Shown here piece by piece: positions 16,636-24,871 of a DNA stretch of 64,000 bases. This DNA is from CAWEQO01 sp963811225 (lineage in GTDB: Bacteria > Chloroflexota > Anaerolineae > Anaerolineales > Anaerolineaceae), in assembly GCA_963811225.1 (NCBI GenBank), contig CAWEQO010000004.1, positions 62,001 through 126,000 on the forward strand, in the 5' to 3' direction. Every line of letters begins with the position of its first letter. Positions within the stretch are counted from its first letter, which is position 1. Below the pieces are notes generated by a model. That model saw nothing but the letters and a program-made list of their open reading frames with translations, made no database searches and was not told where the DNA came from. Made by a program: the position numbers and the translations under genes.

Positions 16636-17842
16636 GATCCTTGCCATTGCCTGGAACGATATTCAAATCGAATTCTCCAGCCGTTGGACGCTGGTGTTCT
16701 TTCTGCTGCTGCCGATCGTGTTCACCTGGATCGTCGGCATGGCGCTGGGCGGGCCTTTCGGCAAGCCGGCGAGTGAGGACCTGCGCTCACCGGTGCTGGT
16801 TGCCAACCAGGATCAAGGCGCCTTTGCCGATCAGCTCGTCCAGTCCATCGACAACTCGACCGTCATCCGGCCGGTAGCGCTGCCGTTCGATGCGGCGCTG
16901 GACCAGTTCCAGAACAATCAGGCTGCAGCGCTGCTGACGATCCCACCTGGTTTCAGCCAATCTGTATTGGAAGGCCGGCCGGTGACGCTCGATTTGCAGC
17001 TCCAGTCCCGCAGCGCAGAAACCGCCGGAGTCGAGCAGGCGCTGCAAGCGGCTGTACGGCGGGTGAGCGCTTCTGCAGCGATTGCCAACCAAAGCGTGCA
17101 GTTGGCCGAATCGATGCAGCCGTTCGATCGTCTGCAAGATCGCCAGGATTACATGCAGAGCAGCCTGGAAGCCGCGCATGCGGCCCTGGCCAACCCACCG
17201 GCGAAAGCCGAGACTGTGGTGGGCTCGCAGCCGGTGGAGAATATCATCGCCATTGGGTTCGCTCAATCCTCGCCGGGGCAGTTGGTCACTTGGGTGTTAA
17301 TCACCCTGATCGGTGGGGCCGAGGTGTTCGTCAACGAGCGCCTGGGCGGCACACTGCGGCGTTTGCTGGTCACACCCAATCGCAAGGGCGCGCTGATCGC
17401 CGGGAAGATCGTAGGGCGGCTGACCATGGGGTTGATCCAGATGGCGCTGCTGATCGGCTTCGGGGTCCTGGTCTTAGGGGTCAGTTGGGGGAGGTCGCTT
17501 GCGGCGCTGGCAGTCATGCTGGTGGCCTTTGGCCTGGCCGGCACGGCTTTCGGTGTCATGCTGGGCGCTTTCTCCCACACCCGCAGCCAGGCCAGCAGCT
17601 TGACCGTGCTGTTCTCCATGCTGCTGGCTTCGCTGGGTGGGGCCTGGTGGCCGATGGAGATCACCCCGCCGCTTTATCAAAAGGTCGTCCAAATCCTGCC
17701 CAGCACCTGGGCCATGAAAGGCCTGGTCGGAGTCTCGATGCGCGGCTACGGCGTGGCCCAAATTCTTCCGGAAGCGGGTGTGCTGCTGCTCTTTGCGGCG
17801 GTGTTTTTCTATGTCGGCGTGCGCAGGCTGAGGTTTGAGTAA
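16628..17842 (+). CDS. ABC-2 permease (subunit 2)
   Basis: A protein of 404 residues with the same layout as its upstream neighbour: a helix at about 18-38, an external domain to about 215, and five or six helices to the end. The ATG at 16628 lies inside the last codons of subunit 1 (ATGCGTAA overlap), so translation is coupled. A bidirectional terminator follows within 10 bp. Confidence 0.9.
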   Translation: MRKILAIAWNDIQIEFSSRWTLVFFLLLPIVFTWIVGMALGGPFGKPASEDLRSPVLVANQDQGAFADQLVQSIDNSTVIRPVALPFDAALDQFQNNQAAALLTIPPGFSQSVLEGRPVTLDLQLQSRSAETAGVEQALQAAVRRVSASAAIANQSVQLAESMQPFDRLQDRQDYMQSSLEAAHAALANPPAKAETVVGSQPVENIIAIGFAQSSPGQLVTWVLITLIGGAEVFVNERLGGTLRRLLVTPNRKGALIAGKIVGRLTMGLIQMALLIGFGVLVLGVSWGRSLAALAVMLVAFGLAGTAFGVMLGAFSHTRSQASSLTVLFSMLLASLGGAWWPMEITPPLYQKVVQILPSTWAMKGLVGVSMRGYGVAQILPEAGVLLLFAAVFFYVGVRRLRFE

Positions 17843-17849
17843 ATAGATC

Positions 17850-17897
17850 AGAGAGCAGTTACTGCATCGAACGCAGTAACTGCTCTCTGCTTTTTTT
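17850..17897. terminator. Bidirectional terminator, 16-bp stem
   Basis: Arms 17850-17865 and 17873-17888 pair exactly, with a T-run (GCTTTTTTTCT) on the plus strand. It lies between the convergent permease and aldo/keto reductase genes. Confidence 0.85.
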
Positions 17898-17909
17898 CTG
17901 CTCCCTTTC

Positions 17910-18737
17910 TTACCGGATCGTTCCGCTCCCCGAGAGTGCATCCAACTGGTCCATGTCCTCATCCCACATCTCGAAATCGAAGATGTCGGCGTTGGCGCGG
18001 ATATGCGCCGGGTCGTCTGACTTGGGGATGGCGACAAAGCCGTGCTGCAGGCTCCAGCGCAGCAGCACCTGCGCCGGGGATTTGTCATAATGGCCGGCAA
18101 TTTCCTTCACCTTACCATTGTTCAGCAGGCTGCCCACATCCAGGGGGCTGTAAGCTTCGATCTGGATCCGGTTATCCTCGCAAAAATTGATCAGGTCCAG
18201 CTGGCTCAGGTAGTTCATCGGGTGCAGCTCGATCTGGTTGACCTGCGGCGCCATCAGGTCCATCTCCAAGACATCCTCGAGCTCTTTCCGGCCAAAGTTA
18301 CTGACCCCAATTGAGCGGGTCTTGCCCTGCTTGAGCAGCTCAACCATGCCGCGCCAGGTGTCCTGCCGCTGGTTGTCCGGCCCGGGAGAGTGGATCAGGT
18401 ACAGATCCACGTAAGCCAGCCCCAGGCGCTCCAGGCTGCCCTCCATCCCACGCATGGCGCCCTCGTAGCCGTGGTCTTCCGTTTCCAGCTTGGTCGTCAC
18501 GAACAGGTCGGTGCGTGGCACCACACCGCTGCGGACCGCCTGCCCGACCGGCTCTTCGTTGTAATAATTCTTCGACGTGTCAATTGATAAGTAACCGGTC
18601 TTCAAGGCTGTTTCGACCGCCTGGCGGGCGGTGTCGTCGCGCAGACGCGCTGTGCCAAAACCCAACCTTGGCATGTCGACGCCGTTGTTGAGCGTCACTT
18701 TGCTGTTGATCTCTAAGTTGTTGATGTCCCTATCCAT
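17910..18737 (-). CDS. Aldo/keto reductase
   Basis: A protein of 275 residues with the aldo/keto reductase barrel. The start motif is M-P-R-L-G-F-G-T. The catalytic tetrad candidates are Asp53 and Tyr58 (IDTSKNYYNEE), Lys in V-T-T-K-L (about 82) and His in L-I-H-S-P (about 115). The NADPH site I-P-K-S lies near the C-terminus. It is close to the 2,5-diketo-gluconate reductase/AKR5 group, which reduces aldehydes and ketones with NADPH. The usual T-A-x-x-Y-G-N-E reads T-S-K-N-Y-Y-N-E here. It stands alone. The 173-bp gap upstream holds an imperfect inverted repeat (about 18801-18869) and nothing else I can name. Confidence 0.92.
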   Translation of the reverse strand: MDRDINNLEINSKVTLNNGVDMPRLGFGTARLRDDTARQAVETALKTGYLSIDTSKNYYNEEPVGQAVRSGVVPRTDLFVTTKLETEDHGYEGAMRGMEGSLERLGLAYVDLYLIHSPGPDNQRQDTWRGMVELLKQGKTRSIGVSNFGRKELEDVLEMDLMAPQVNQIELHPMNYLSQLDLINFCEDNRIQIEAYSPLDVGSLLNNGKVKEIAGHYDKSPAQVLLRWSLQHGFVAIPKSDDPAHIRANADIFDFEMWDEDMDQLDALSGSGTIR

Positions 18738-18910
18738 CCGTATCCCTCCTTAAGAATATCCCCCATATCAATCATAAAGGGTTGATAGAAGTTTGTCAAA
18801 CGGTCTCTCATCCCGGCCCTCTCCGCTACTGAGGGGCGTACCCGGCGTAGAGGGGGTTGGGTTGAGACCCCTGCTTATGTTACACTTCTTTTAAGGATGA
18901 GGGTGGCTGT

Positions 18911-19465
18911 ATGAATACATTAACTTTCGTTATCGAGTTGTTAAAGATTCTGGTCTGGCCAATCACCGTGCTGATCATCTTCCTGCTGCTGCGGCGGCAG
19001 ATCGAGATGCTGTTCCCCTCGCTGCAGCGCTTCTCGTACGGCGGGCTGGAGCTGGATTTCAGCCGCCAGGTGCAGGAGCTTTCGCAGCGGGTACGCCAGG
19101 CGCTTCCCACTCCGGCTGCCAATACCGGGCTGGAAGCCCTGCGCCAGCACCTGATCGACCTGGCGCCTATTTCGCCGCGCGCGGCGGTGCTGGAGGGCTG
19201 GCTGCAGGTGGAGCGCGCCGCCGTGGATGCCACCAAGCGTCACAACCTCGAACTGTCCAGCCGCGACGCCCGCTCGCCGCTGCTGCTCGGGCAGGCGCTG
19301 GAGGACGCCGGGATTATCAGCGATCGCACTACAGCCATCTATCACCGCCTGCGCAATCTGCGCAACATTGCCGCCCATGCCAATGAGTTCTCCATAGAGC
19401 CGGATTTGGCGATCGAGTATGTCGATTTAGCGGTGAGGTTGACGGATTACCTGCAAAAGGCGTAA
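18911..19465 (+). CDS. Membrane-anchored protein with DUF4145-like C-terminus
   Basis: A protein of 184 residues. One N-terminal membrane helix (about 5-27) is followed by a basic and helical linker. The C-terminal half has L-R-N-L-R-N-I-A-A-H-A near residue 155, which resembles the DUF4145/HEPN-like R-N-x-x-A-H pattern. HEPN R-x4-6-H motifs can be RNase sites, but the exact motif here is weak and function is unknown. The stop codon lies inside a 45-bp perfect palindrome shared with the converging ligase gene. Confidence 0.7.
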   Translation: MNTLTFVIELLKILVWPITVLIIFLLLRRQIEMLFPSLQRFSYGGLELDFSRQVQELSQRVRQALPTPAANTGLEALRQHLIDLAPISPRAAVLEGWLQVERAAVDATKRHNLELSSRDARSPLLLGQALEDAGIISDRTTAIYHRLRNLRNIAAHANEFSIEPDLAIEYVDLAVRLTDYLQKA

Positions 19466-19551
19466 AAAAGGGAGACGCTCATAGAGAACAGAGAGCAGCC
19501 AAAGTGCTTTGGCTGCTCTCTGTTCTCTATGAGCGTCTCCCTTTTTTACGC
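19460..19551. terminator. 45-bp perfect palindrome spanning two stop codons
   Basis: Arms 19460-19504 and 19507-19551 are exact reverse complements over 45 bp with a two-base centre. The left arm begins with GCGTAA, the last codon and stop of the plus-strand gene. The right arm ends with its mirror, the last codon and stop of the minus-strand ligase gene. It can fold as a bidirectional terminator (AAAAAA/TTTTTT at the base), but it is far longer than needed. Confidence 0.9.
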
Positions 19552-21225
19552 TTCCATTTCCTTCAAATACTTATCCCGATTGGCGGCGCGCGCAATCTTG
19601 CCACTGCTGGTCTTGACCAGCCATTGACCGGTGACCAGGTGTACGCTGCGCAGGCTCACTGCCGAGCCGCGTGTCACTGCCTGGCGCACACGATCGGCAA
19701 TGTGGAGCTGCTCCTGCGCGTCCTCCGTGTCCACCTCGGCCACAACCACAACCTCCTCGGTGCCGCTGCGCTCGTCGAATATCCCAAAGGCCACCACACG
19801 CCCAGGATGGACGCCCGGTTCCTCCATCGCCAGCTGCTCCAGGTCTTGTGGATAGATGTTCTTACCGCCAACGATGATCAAATCCTTCTTCCGACCGGTC
19901 ACATACAATTCGCCCTCGGCCATGTAGCCGTAATCGCCGGTCAAATACCAGCCGTCGAGGAATGCCTGCTCGGTTTCCTCCGGACGATTGTAATAGCCCT
20001 TCAACATGCAGTTGCTTCGCAGCGCAATCTCACCCACCTGGCGATCCGGCAGGGGCTTACCGTCAACAGACAGGATGCGCACAAGTGTGTTCGAGATCGG
20101 GCGACCGGATGAGACCATGCGCAGCTCCGGGCATCCCGGATCGACAGGGCGCGCGATCAGTTGGGTTTGGAAGGTATCCCTATCGATCCTGTCCACGTTC
20201 AGCGGCGCACCGATGCCGCCTTGCGTGACCCCAAAGACGTTCTCTGCCATTGCGTAGCTGGCCGCCAGAGCGCTTTCCCGTAGACCATACGAGGCGAAGC
20301 GCTCCAGGAACTGACGCTGGCTGTCATAGCGCACCGGCTCAGAGCAGCTGATCACCGCCCGCCAGCAGGATAGATCTACACCCTGCAGATGCCGGTCGCG
20401 CACTTTTTGGAAGCAGAAGTTGAAAGCGAAGTTGGGCAGCCAGGTGAGCGTGCCGCGATACTGTGACACGGCCTGCATCAGCCGCTGCGGAGCGCGTACC
20501 CAATCGAACGGCGACATCAGCACCAGTGAGACGCCGCTCAGAAGTGGCATAAGGAACCCGGCGATCAGGCCCATATCATGATACAAAGGCAGCCAGCTGA
20601 CGATGACGTCGTCCTGCGACAGCCGCAGCGCCTGGTTGTAACTTTCCAAATGGTTGAATATCGCCCTGTGCGAGAGCGCCACACCTTTTTGCAGCCCGGT
20701 CGTGCCGGATGAGTGCTGTAGCAGAACCAGGTCGTCCGGCAGGCGCGCCAGGCCTTCCATCTCGGGAAAGCCGGGCAGGCCCTTGCCTTCCACTTCCTCT
20801 GCAACGATCACCGCCCGCACAGAATCCTCCGGTCGCAGCGCCGCCCTTACCTCCGGCTCGAACTCGGCATAAGTAACGATTGCCGCCGGGCGGGTAACTG
20901 CAATCAGCGCGGACAGATCGGCCCGGTAGCGTTCGGGCAGCAGCTTCTCGGTTAGGAAGGGCATGATCGAGGGTACCGTCCCATGCAAGGCGGCGCCAAT
21001 AAAGGCTTGTACCAGCGCCTGCCCGTGCTGCAGGATCAAGATCACGACTTCACCCGGTTGTATGCGGTACTGCTGCAGGGCTCGGGCGTAGGCTCCCGCC
21101 CCCTCGATTAATGAGCGTCGAGTGATGGGCAGATCGGGTTGACCGGCGTGCTGCAGTACCAGCGCGATTTGATCAGGCTGGTCGCGATACAATCGCTCTA
21201 AGACTCGCGATAGGTTCACTGCCAT
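19546..21225 (-). CDS. AMP-forming acyl ligase (FAAL/DltA-like)
   Basis: A protein of 559 residues of the adenylate-forming family. The ATP loop S-S-G-T-T-G-L-Q-K-G lies near residue 175, L-P-L-Y-H-D-M-G at about 215, A-M-A-E-N-V-F near 330, Y-L-T-G-D-Y-G-Y at about 430, G-R-K-K-D-L-I-I-V-G-G-K-N-I-Y-P at about 445, and the catalytic Lys in K-T-S-S-G-K-I-A-R-A near the end. HHDMG-type wording and the carrier-protein gene just upstream point to a fatty acyl-AMP ligase that loads the carrier. It could supply the MBOAT system at 25-28 kb, as DltA supplies DltB; that is inference. ATG 21225 is chosen over 21243. Confidence 0.88.
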   Translation of the reverse strand: MAVNLSRVLERLYRDQPDQIALVLQHAGQPDLPITRRSLIEGAGAYARALQQYRIQPGEVVILILQHGQALVQAFIGAALHGTVPSIMPFLTEKLLPERYRADLSALIAVTRPAAIVTYAEFEPEVRAALRPEDSVRAVIVAEEVEGKGLPGFPEMEGLARLPDDLVLLQHSSGTTGLQKGVALSHRAIFNHLESYNQALRLSQDDVIVSWLPLYHDMGLIAGFLMPLLSGVSLVLMSPFDWVRAPQRLMQAVSQYRGTLTWLPNFAFNFCFQKVRDRHLQGVDLSCWRAVISCSEPVRYDSQRQFLERFASYGLRESALAASYAMAENVFGVTQGGIGAPLNVDRIDRDTFQTQLIARPVDPGCPELRMVSSGRPISNTLVRILSVDGKPLPDRQVGEIALRSNCMLKGYYNRPEETEQAFLDGWYLTGDYGYMAEGELYVTGRKKDLIIVGGKNIYPQDLEQLAMEEPGVHPGRVVAFGIFDERSGTEEVVVVAEVDTEDAQEQLHIADRVRQAVTRGSAVSLRSVHLVTGQWLVKTSSGKIARAANRDKYLKEMEA

Positions 21226-21286
21226 AAGATATACCGCTTTCATGAAAGACGCAGGCGAAGTGACTGCGCCGTATGTTCAATTCCCC

Positions 21287-21532
21287 CTACTGGCGGCTTA
21301 CGATCAGAGCTGCCAGCTGATTCAGTGTGTCGAACGTGCCTGCATTGAGCTCGGCATCATCGATCACCACACCGAATGTATCTTCAACGAACAACGCCAG
21401 ATCGACCAGGTGAAACGAGTTGATCAGCCCGCTGGAAATGAGCGGCTCATCCGGTTGGATGATACGCTTCGGCTGGCGAATGACTTCTCCGGTGATGTGC
21501 TGCTGCAAAGTCGGTAGGATGGCTGCGTTCAC
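21287..21532 (-). CDS. Acyl/peptidyl carrier protein
   Basis: A protein of 81 residues with the carrier-protein helix pattern. The attachment site reads G-L-I-N-S-F-H-L-V, where Ser (about 38) is the phosphopantetheine site; the usual Asp before it is Asn here. I-D-D-A-E-L-N-A-G-T-F-D-T helix 3 follows. GTG 21532 is the start, with GGGAG four bases upstream. It lies 61 bp before the acyl ligase and is probably its partner (DltC-like). A TATAAT on the minus strand at 21571-21566 is a candidate -10. Confidence 0.86.
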   Translation of the reverse strand: MNAAILPTLQQHITGEVIRQPKRIIQPDEPLISSGLINSFHLVDLALFVEDTFGVVIDDAELNAGTFDTLNQLAALIVSRQ

Positions 21533-21596
21533 GATACTCCCTCTTCGACCGTTTATTCTGGAGGTATTATAAACGGAAATGGAAAGGATTGCCCCA

Positions 21597-21638
21597 AAAA
21601 CACAAACCGGAGGAAGCGCTTCCTCCGGTTTGTGTTTT
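21597..21638 (-). terminator. Perfect 21-bp palindromic terminator
   Basis: Arms 21597-21617 and 21618-21638 are exact with no spacer. The hairpin follows the sortase stop at 21644. On the minus strand it ends in GTTTTTGGGG. Confidence 0.8.
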
Positions 21639-21643
21639 CCTTG

Positions 21644-22528
21644 CTAGTAAATGCGATAGGCCTCGATAAAGCGCAGGCCCCAGTTTGGATCGCCGCTGCG
21701 CTCCAGGCAGGTTTGCAGGGTCAACCTTCGCGTTCCGCTATAAAAGCGGTTGAAGACCTGGGTTGAGGTTAGGGTAGCGCCGGTGGTGAGGTCGACGAAA
21801 TCGCTCATCGGACTGGAGGTGTCCAACTTTTGGAACTCATCGATAGCTTGCACCTCATAGCGTTCCAGGCTGCCGTCCCCGTAAATGATCTCGATTTGCT
21901 CGCCGACCTGGATCTGGTAAAACAAAATGCCCGAACTGGTGTTGTGCGCCAGCAAACCGATCACGCCGTTCTCTGCCGCTTTCATGAACTGAGTCGCTAT
22001 GCCGGTTTCACTGGAAACGTAGAGCGGATTTTCGGGCGGCTGCTGGCTCACCTGGAGTTCCAAGACCCCGGGCACATACATGCCAACTACCTGCCCGGCC
22101 AGACCGTTCTCAACGGCGCCTGCGAACTGAGGCAGCTGCGTATCCCACGACTGGAACGATTTACTCAGCTGCATCTGCAGGTCTTGGCCGGGTTGGGCCG
22201 GCTGTGCGATAGGCTGGGCATTCACAGCCGGTTGAGCAGGCTGGGGCCGTTCCACCGCTTGTACATCCTGTTCCGCGGCGCCGCCTTCGGCCACACCTGC
22301 GGCGATGGGTTGGTTCACCAGGCTGGCAGCGACAACACCGGTATCGACCGGAGTGTCTTCCCGCAACGTGGTTTCCGCCAATCCTCCCGAAGACAGGAGA
22401 ACTGCTTTTCTCGTTTCTTTCTCAAGATAGGCGGACTCAGGGATCGAACGAACACCATAAACCAGAATTAACGTGATGGCCAGAACGAACAACAATGAGC
22501 CTAGCAGTAATGCTCGCATCAATTTCAC
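21644..22528 (-). CDS. Sortase-family transpeptidase
   Basis: A protein of about 294 residues. An N-terminal membrane helix (about 5-25) is followed by a low-complexity linker rich in Pro, Ala and Gln (about 75-115) and a C-terminal sortase barrel. The catalytic Cys sits in T-L-Q-T-C-L-E-R-S-G-D (T-L-x-T-C), the His in G-L-L-A-H-N-T, and the Arg probably in W-G-L-R-F. It resembles class E/F-like sortases with unknown sorting signals. The start is GTG 22528, because GGAGG ends five bases upstream; GTG 22540 contains that site, so it is unlikely. An attenuator-like hairpin lies just upstream at 22547-22572. Confidence 0.82.
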   Translation of the reverse strand: MKLMRALLLGSLLFVLAITLILVYGVRSIPESAYLEKETRKAVLLSSGGLAETTLREDTPVDTGVVAASLVNQPIAAGVAEGGAAEQDVQAVERPQPAQPAVNAQPIAQPAQPGQDLQMQLSKSFQSWDTQLPQFAGAVENGLAGQVVGMYVPGVLELQVSQQPPENPLYVSSETGIATQFMKAAENGVIGLLAHNTSSGILFYQIQVGEQIEIIYGDGSLERYEVQAIDEFQKLDTSSPMSDFVDLTTGATLTSTQVFNRFYSGTRRLTLQTCLERSGDPNWGLRFIEAYRIY

Positions 22529-22546
22529 GGGATCCTCCACAATTAA

Positions 22547-22830
22547 AAAGGGCCCAGAATGCCAGGTCCTTTTTTGGAGAAAAAGTCGCTTTCCCTGCTA
22601 GAAACCCGGTTATCCTGCCATCCATAAAGGATGGTTGGCCCGCGGTTCGTCGTCTCACCAGCTCGTGCCGGCTTTGCCCCATGGACTATCGCTGTATAGC
22701 CATTTTCAGAATTGGTAAATTGGTTTTTTTTGTGAACAAGTCGATTTTAGGAGGAGTATCACTTTTTTGCAAGCGGTTTTGGGCGAAAATCAGGGAAACG
22801 TAGGGAGATCGTATGGCAAGCGTCAGGTTC
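22547..22830 (-). ncRNA. Structured leader with attenuator before the sortase (candidate riboswitch)
   Basis: On the minus strand about 120 bases upstream of the sortase can fold: G-G-G-G-C-A-A-A followed by a small stem (GCCGG/CTGGT) and GAGACG, then ATCC/GGAT stems, then an A-A-C-C-G-G-G-T-T stem. A terminator-like hairpin with TTTTT (22572-22547) stands right before the ribosome binding site. The order aptamer-like RNA, terminator, gene is typical of riboswitches. The GGGCAAA...GAGACG part loosely recalls c-di-GMP-I (GEMM) aptamers but does not match well. Identity unsettled. Confidence 0.35.
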
Positions 22831-22984
22831 AACGTAAGTTTTCCCTACCGGGAGGGGAATCCCTGCGAGGAGAAGCGGAAATCCCTACCTGATTCATAGG
22901 GGAATCCTGCAGATTCGAGAGGAATTTCACCCAATTCGCTTTGTAGGACAACTCCCATGAAGCGCCGGGATAAATCCTGATTGA

Positions 22985-23122
22985 CCCCACTATGGAGGGG
23001 GGCTTATAGTTGTATAGCAAAGAAGGGTGAACAACTTTCATCCCGCATCTGAACATTAACAATTCAATACGCGAAGCCGTCACCTTCTGCGAAGCTTAAT
23101 GGTACTTCAAGCGGGCTTTTTA
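22985..23122 (+). ncRNA. Leader with attenuator-like hairpin before the LysM gene
   Basis: The 626-bp gap 22541-23166 has no gene. Its right part, upstream of the LysM gene, has G-G-G-T-G-A-A-C near 23025, C-C-G-T-C-A near 23077, and a hairpin whose arms AAGCCG (23074-23079) and CGGGCTT (23112-23118) are followed by TTTTT. This suggests transcription attenuation. GGGTGAA and CCGTCA words occur in ydaO (c-di-AMP) aptamers, which often precede LysM/cell-wall genes, but the match is partial and unproven. Confidence 0.35.
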
Positions 23123-23166
23123 AGGCCTGAAAAAATGTTTAAAAGTAATAAGGGAGGATACAAAAA

Positions 23167-24453
23167 ATGATAAGCAGAAAGTTCGGACGATTTCTGCTCC
23201 CGTCGTTAGGGATTGCAATGATGGTGCTGGCCGCATTCGCGGTTGCCCCAGCTGCTGCTCAAAGTGGCACAGCGACACCGCAAGCGGGACAAACAAGCCA
23301 GGCAACAACGATGCCTACTGTTATGCCGCAGGCCACACAGGCCGCTCCAGCGGGACAGGCTACAGAAGCTGTTCCACAAACAGGGCAGGCACAAGTTCAA
23401 TGCTTTACCTATAACGACCTTGTGAATCAAAATCTTCAGCCGGGTTCGATGTATTATATGGCCAACAGCGGTGATACCCTGCAGGGCATCGCCGATATGT
23501 TTGGCATTACCGAACAGCAGTTGATCCAGGCAAACAACGGTCTCACGACCTTTGGCCAGGCGACCCCTGCGACCACCCCGGCTGCTCCGGCAGCAGGCGC
23601 TTTTGACCTGAATGGCTGTGTCGTGTCTGGCGCTAACCAGCCGCTCGACGAGGGCCAGGTGGATGGACAGAGCTACACCCTCGCGCAGGGTATGCTCCTG
23701 CAGATCCCGGTGAGCGTAAGCTCGCTCATCCCGGCGACCGGTGGACAGACCCAAGCAACTCCATCAGCCGGCCAGGCTCAGGCCACCGAGACTGTTCCGC
23801 AGACCGGCCAGAGCCAGCAAGGTCAGCAAGGTTCGCTGAGTGGTATGGTAACGGATACGAGCAATCAGGGGCTGGTGGACTTTGTAACCAGCAACTGGAA
23901 CGCTTCAGTTCCCGCCGGACAGACCCTGACGTGCCCTGATGGCGTGAATTACACGACCATTGCGAATGATACGTTGGGGAATGTAATGGACCGCTGCAAT
24001 ATTGATGTCGGCCCGCTGGCGCAGAATAACGCTCAGCCCGACTATCAGGGGCTCCAGAGCTTCTTCTCTATGAATGGAAATATGATGATTGGTCAGAGCC
24101 AGGCGGGTCAGAACAACCAGCAGCAAGCTGGTCAGAGCCAGGCTGTCCCTCAGACTGGCGCCAATTTCTCACTCTATCCGGGTGAACTGCAGCAACGCAT
24201 CTTTATGTTCGGTGAGCAGGGCAATTACGTAGACGGTTACTACGTTGCGCAGAATGGCGATACCCTCGGTGCACTTGCCAATCGCTGGGGCGTGAGCTAC
24301 CAGTCGGTGGTCAATGCCAACCCGCAGATCGAGAACCCCAACCTGATTTTCCGGGGTGAAGCGATCCATGTGCCGAGCGGCGCCAATGAGAGTCCAGAAC
24401 CGAATGTTACGCCGAACCCGACGAGCACTAGCTCGAGCAGCAGCGGCGGATAG
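23167..24453 (+). CDS. Secreted LysM-repeat protein
   Basis: A protein of 428 residues with a signal peptide (basic start, hydrophobic core, APAAAQ cut site near 32). Two LysM domains are visible: about residues 98-131 (YYMANSGDTLQGIADMFGI) and about 358-405 (YYVAQNGDTLGALANRWGV, ending I-H-V-P). They are linked by low-complexity Gln/Thr/Pro/Gly stretches with repeated V-P-Q-T-G-Q-type units at four places. LysM domains bind GlcNAc-containing glycans such as peptidoglycan, so the protein probably coats or cross-links the envelope. GGGAGG is well placed before ATG 23167. No catalytic domain is seen. It lies between the sortase gene and the acyl-transfer operon. Confidence 0.88.
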   Translation: MISRKFGRFLLPSLGIAMMVLAAFAVAPAAAQSGTATPQAGQTSQATTMPTVMPQATQAAPAGQATEAVPQTGQAQVQCFTYNDLVNQNLQPGSMYYMANSGDTLQGIADMFGITEQQLIQANNGLTTFGQATPATTPAAPAAGAFDLNGCVVSGANQPLDEGQVDGQSYTLAQGMLLQIPVSVSSLIPATGGQTQATPSAGQAQATETVPQTGQSQQGQQGSLSGMVTDTSNQGLVDFVTSNWNASVPAGQTLTCPDGVNYTTIANDTLGNVMDRCNIDVGPLAQNNAQPDYQGLQSFFSMNGNMMIGQSQAGQNNQQQAGQSQAVPQTGANFSLYPGELQQRIFMFGEQGNYVDGYYVAQNGDTLGALANRWGVSYQSVVNANPQIENPNLIFRGEAIHVPSGANESPEPNVTPNPTSTSSSSSGG

Positions 24454-24751
24454 CAGAGTCATCTGCATAGAACTTTCGGACGAATGAAGAGGAATGAAGA
24501 GTAATGAATATCGGGGCGGCTGTTTGAGACAAACCGTAAAAACGGCAGCTGTCTCAGGAGCGAAAGCAGACGAGGTTCTCACAATCGTGGGGACAGCTCC
24601 TCTACTCGCTCAGGGAGAAACTCAGCCGCATAAGTACAATCCGCGACAGGTACACTGTCATATATCCGGGTATCTGCCGCAGAAGCCCATTGGGGCAACC
24701 GGCGCACCGTTCACTTTTATTGGTTGACCCTGACGAACGGGCGCCAAAATG

Positions 24752-24786
24752 ACCACCCCGGGTTTTATCCCGGGGTGGTTCTATTT
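24752..24786 (+). terminator. Intrinsic terminator after the LysM gene
   Basis: ACCACCCCGGG (24752-24762) pairs with CCCGGGGTGGT (24769-24779), followed by TCTATTTTT. The preceding stretch 24454-24750 has no convincing gene; an open frame at 24494-24727 has no family resemblance. Confidence 0.88.
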
Positions 24787-24791
24787 TTAAC

Positions 24792-24867
24792 AAAGGCCTT
24801 GCCTCCGCCTGGGATCTATGCTGTTCATGATCCTGCAGCATAAATCCCAGGCGGCAGTAAGGCCTTT
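24792..24867 (-). terminator. Long hairpin, 32-bp stem
   Basis: Arms 24792-24823 and 24836-24867 pair with four mismatches. The outer bases mirror the 3' end of the SGNH gene: TAACAAG on the minus strand, TAACAA at 24788 on the plus strand. It ends the acyl-transfer operon. Confidence 0.75.
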
Positions 24868-24871
24868 CTTG

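Noticed and set aside
18801..18869. Imperfect inverted repeat with CCCTCT/AGAGGG arms
   Set aside because: The stem is interrupted by many mismatches; no clear function as terminator or operator in its position upstream of a gene start.
24494..24727. A 77-codon frame between the LysM gene and the terminator
   Set aside because: No ribosome binding site or family resemblance; it ends just before the terminator and looks like the 3' untranslated region of the LysM transcript.
24454..24750. Possible small RNA after the LysM gene
   Set aside because: It can fold locally (GAGACA/TGTCTC), but I could not match tmRNA, 6S or SRP RNA patterns.
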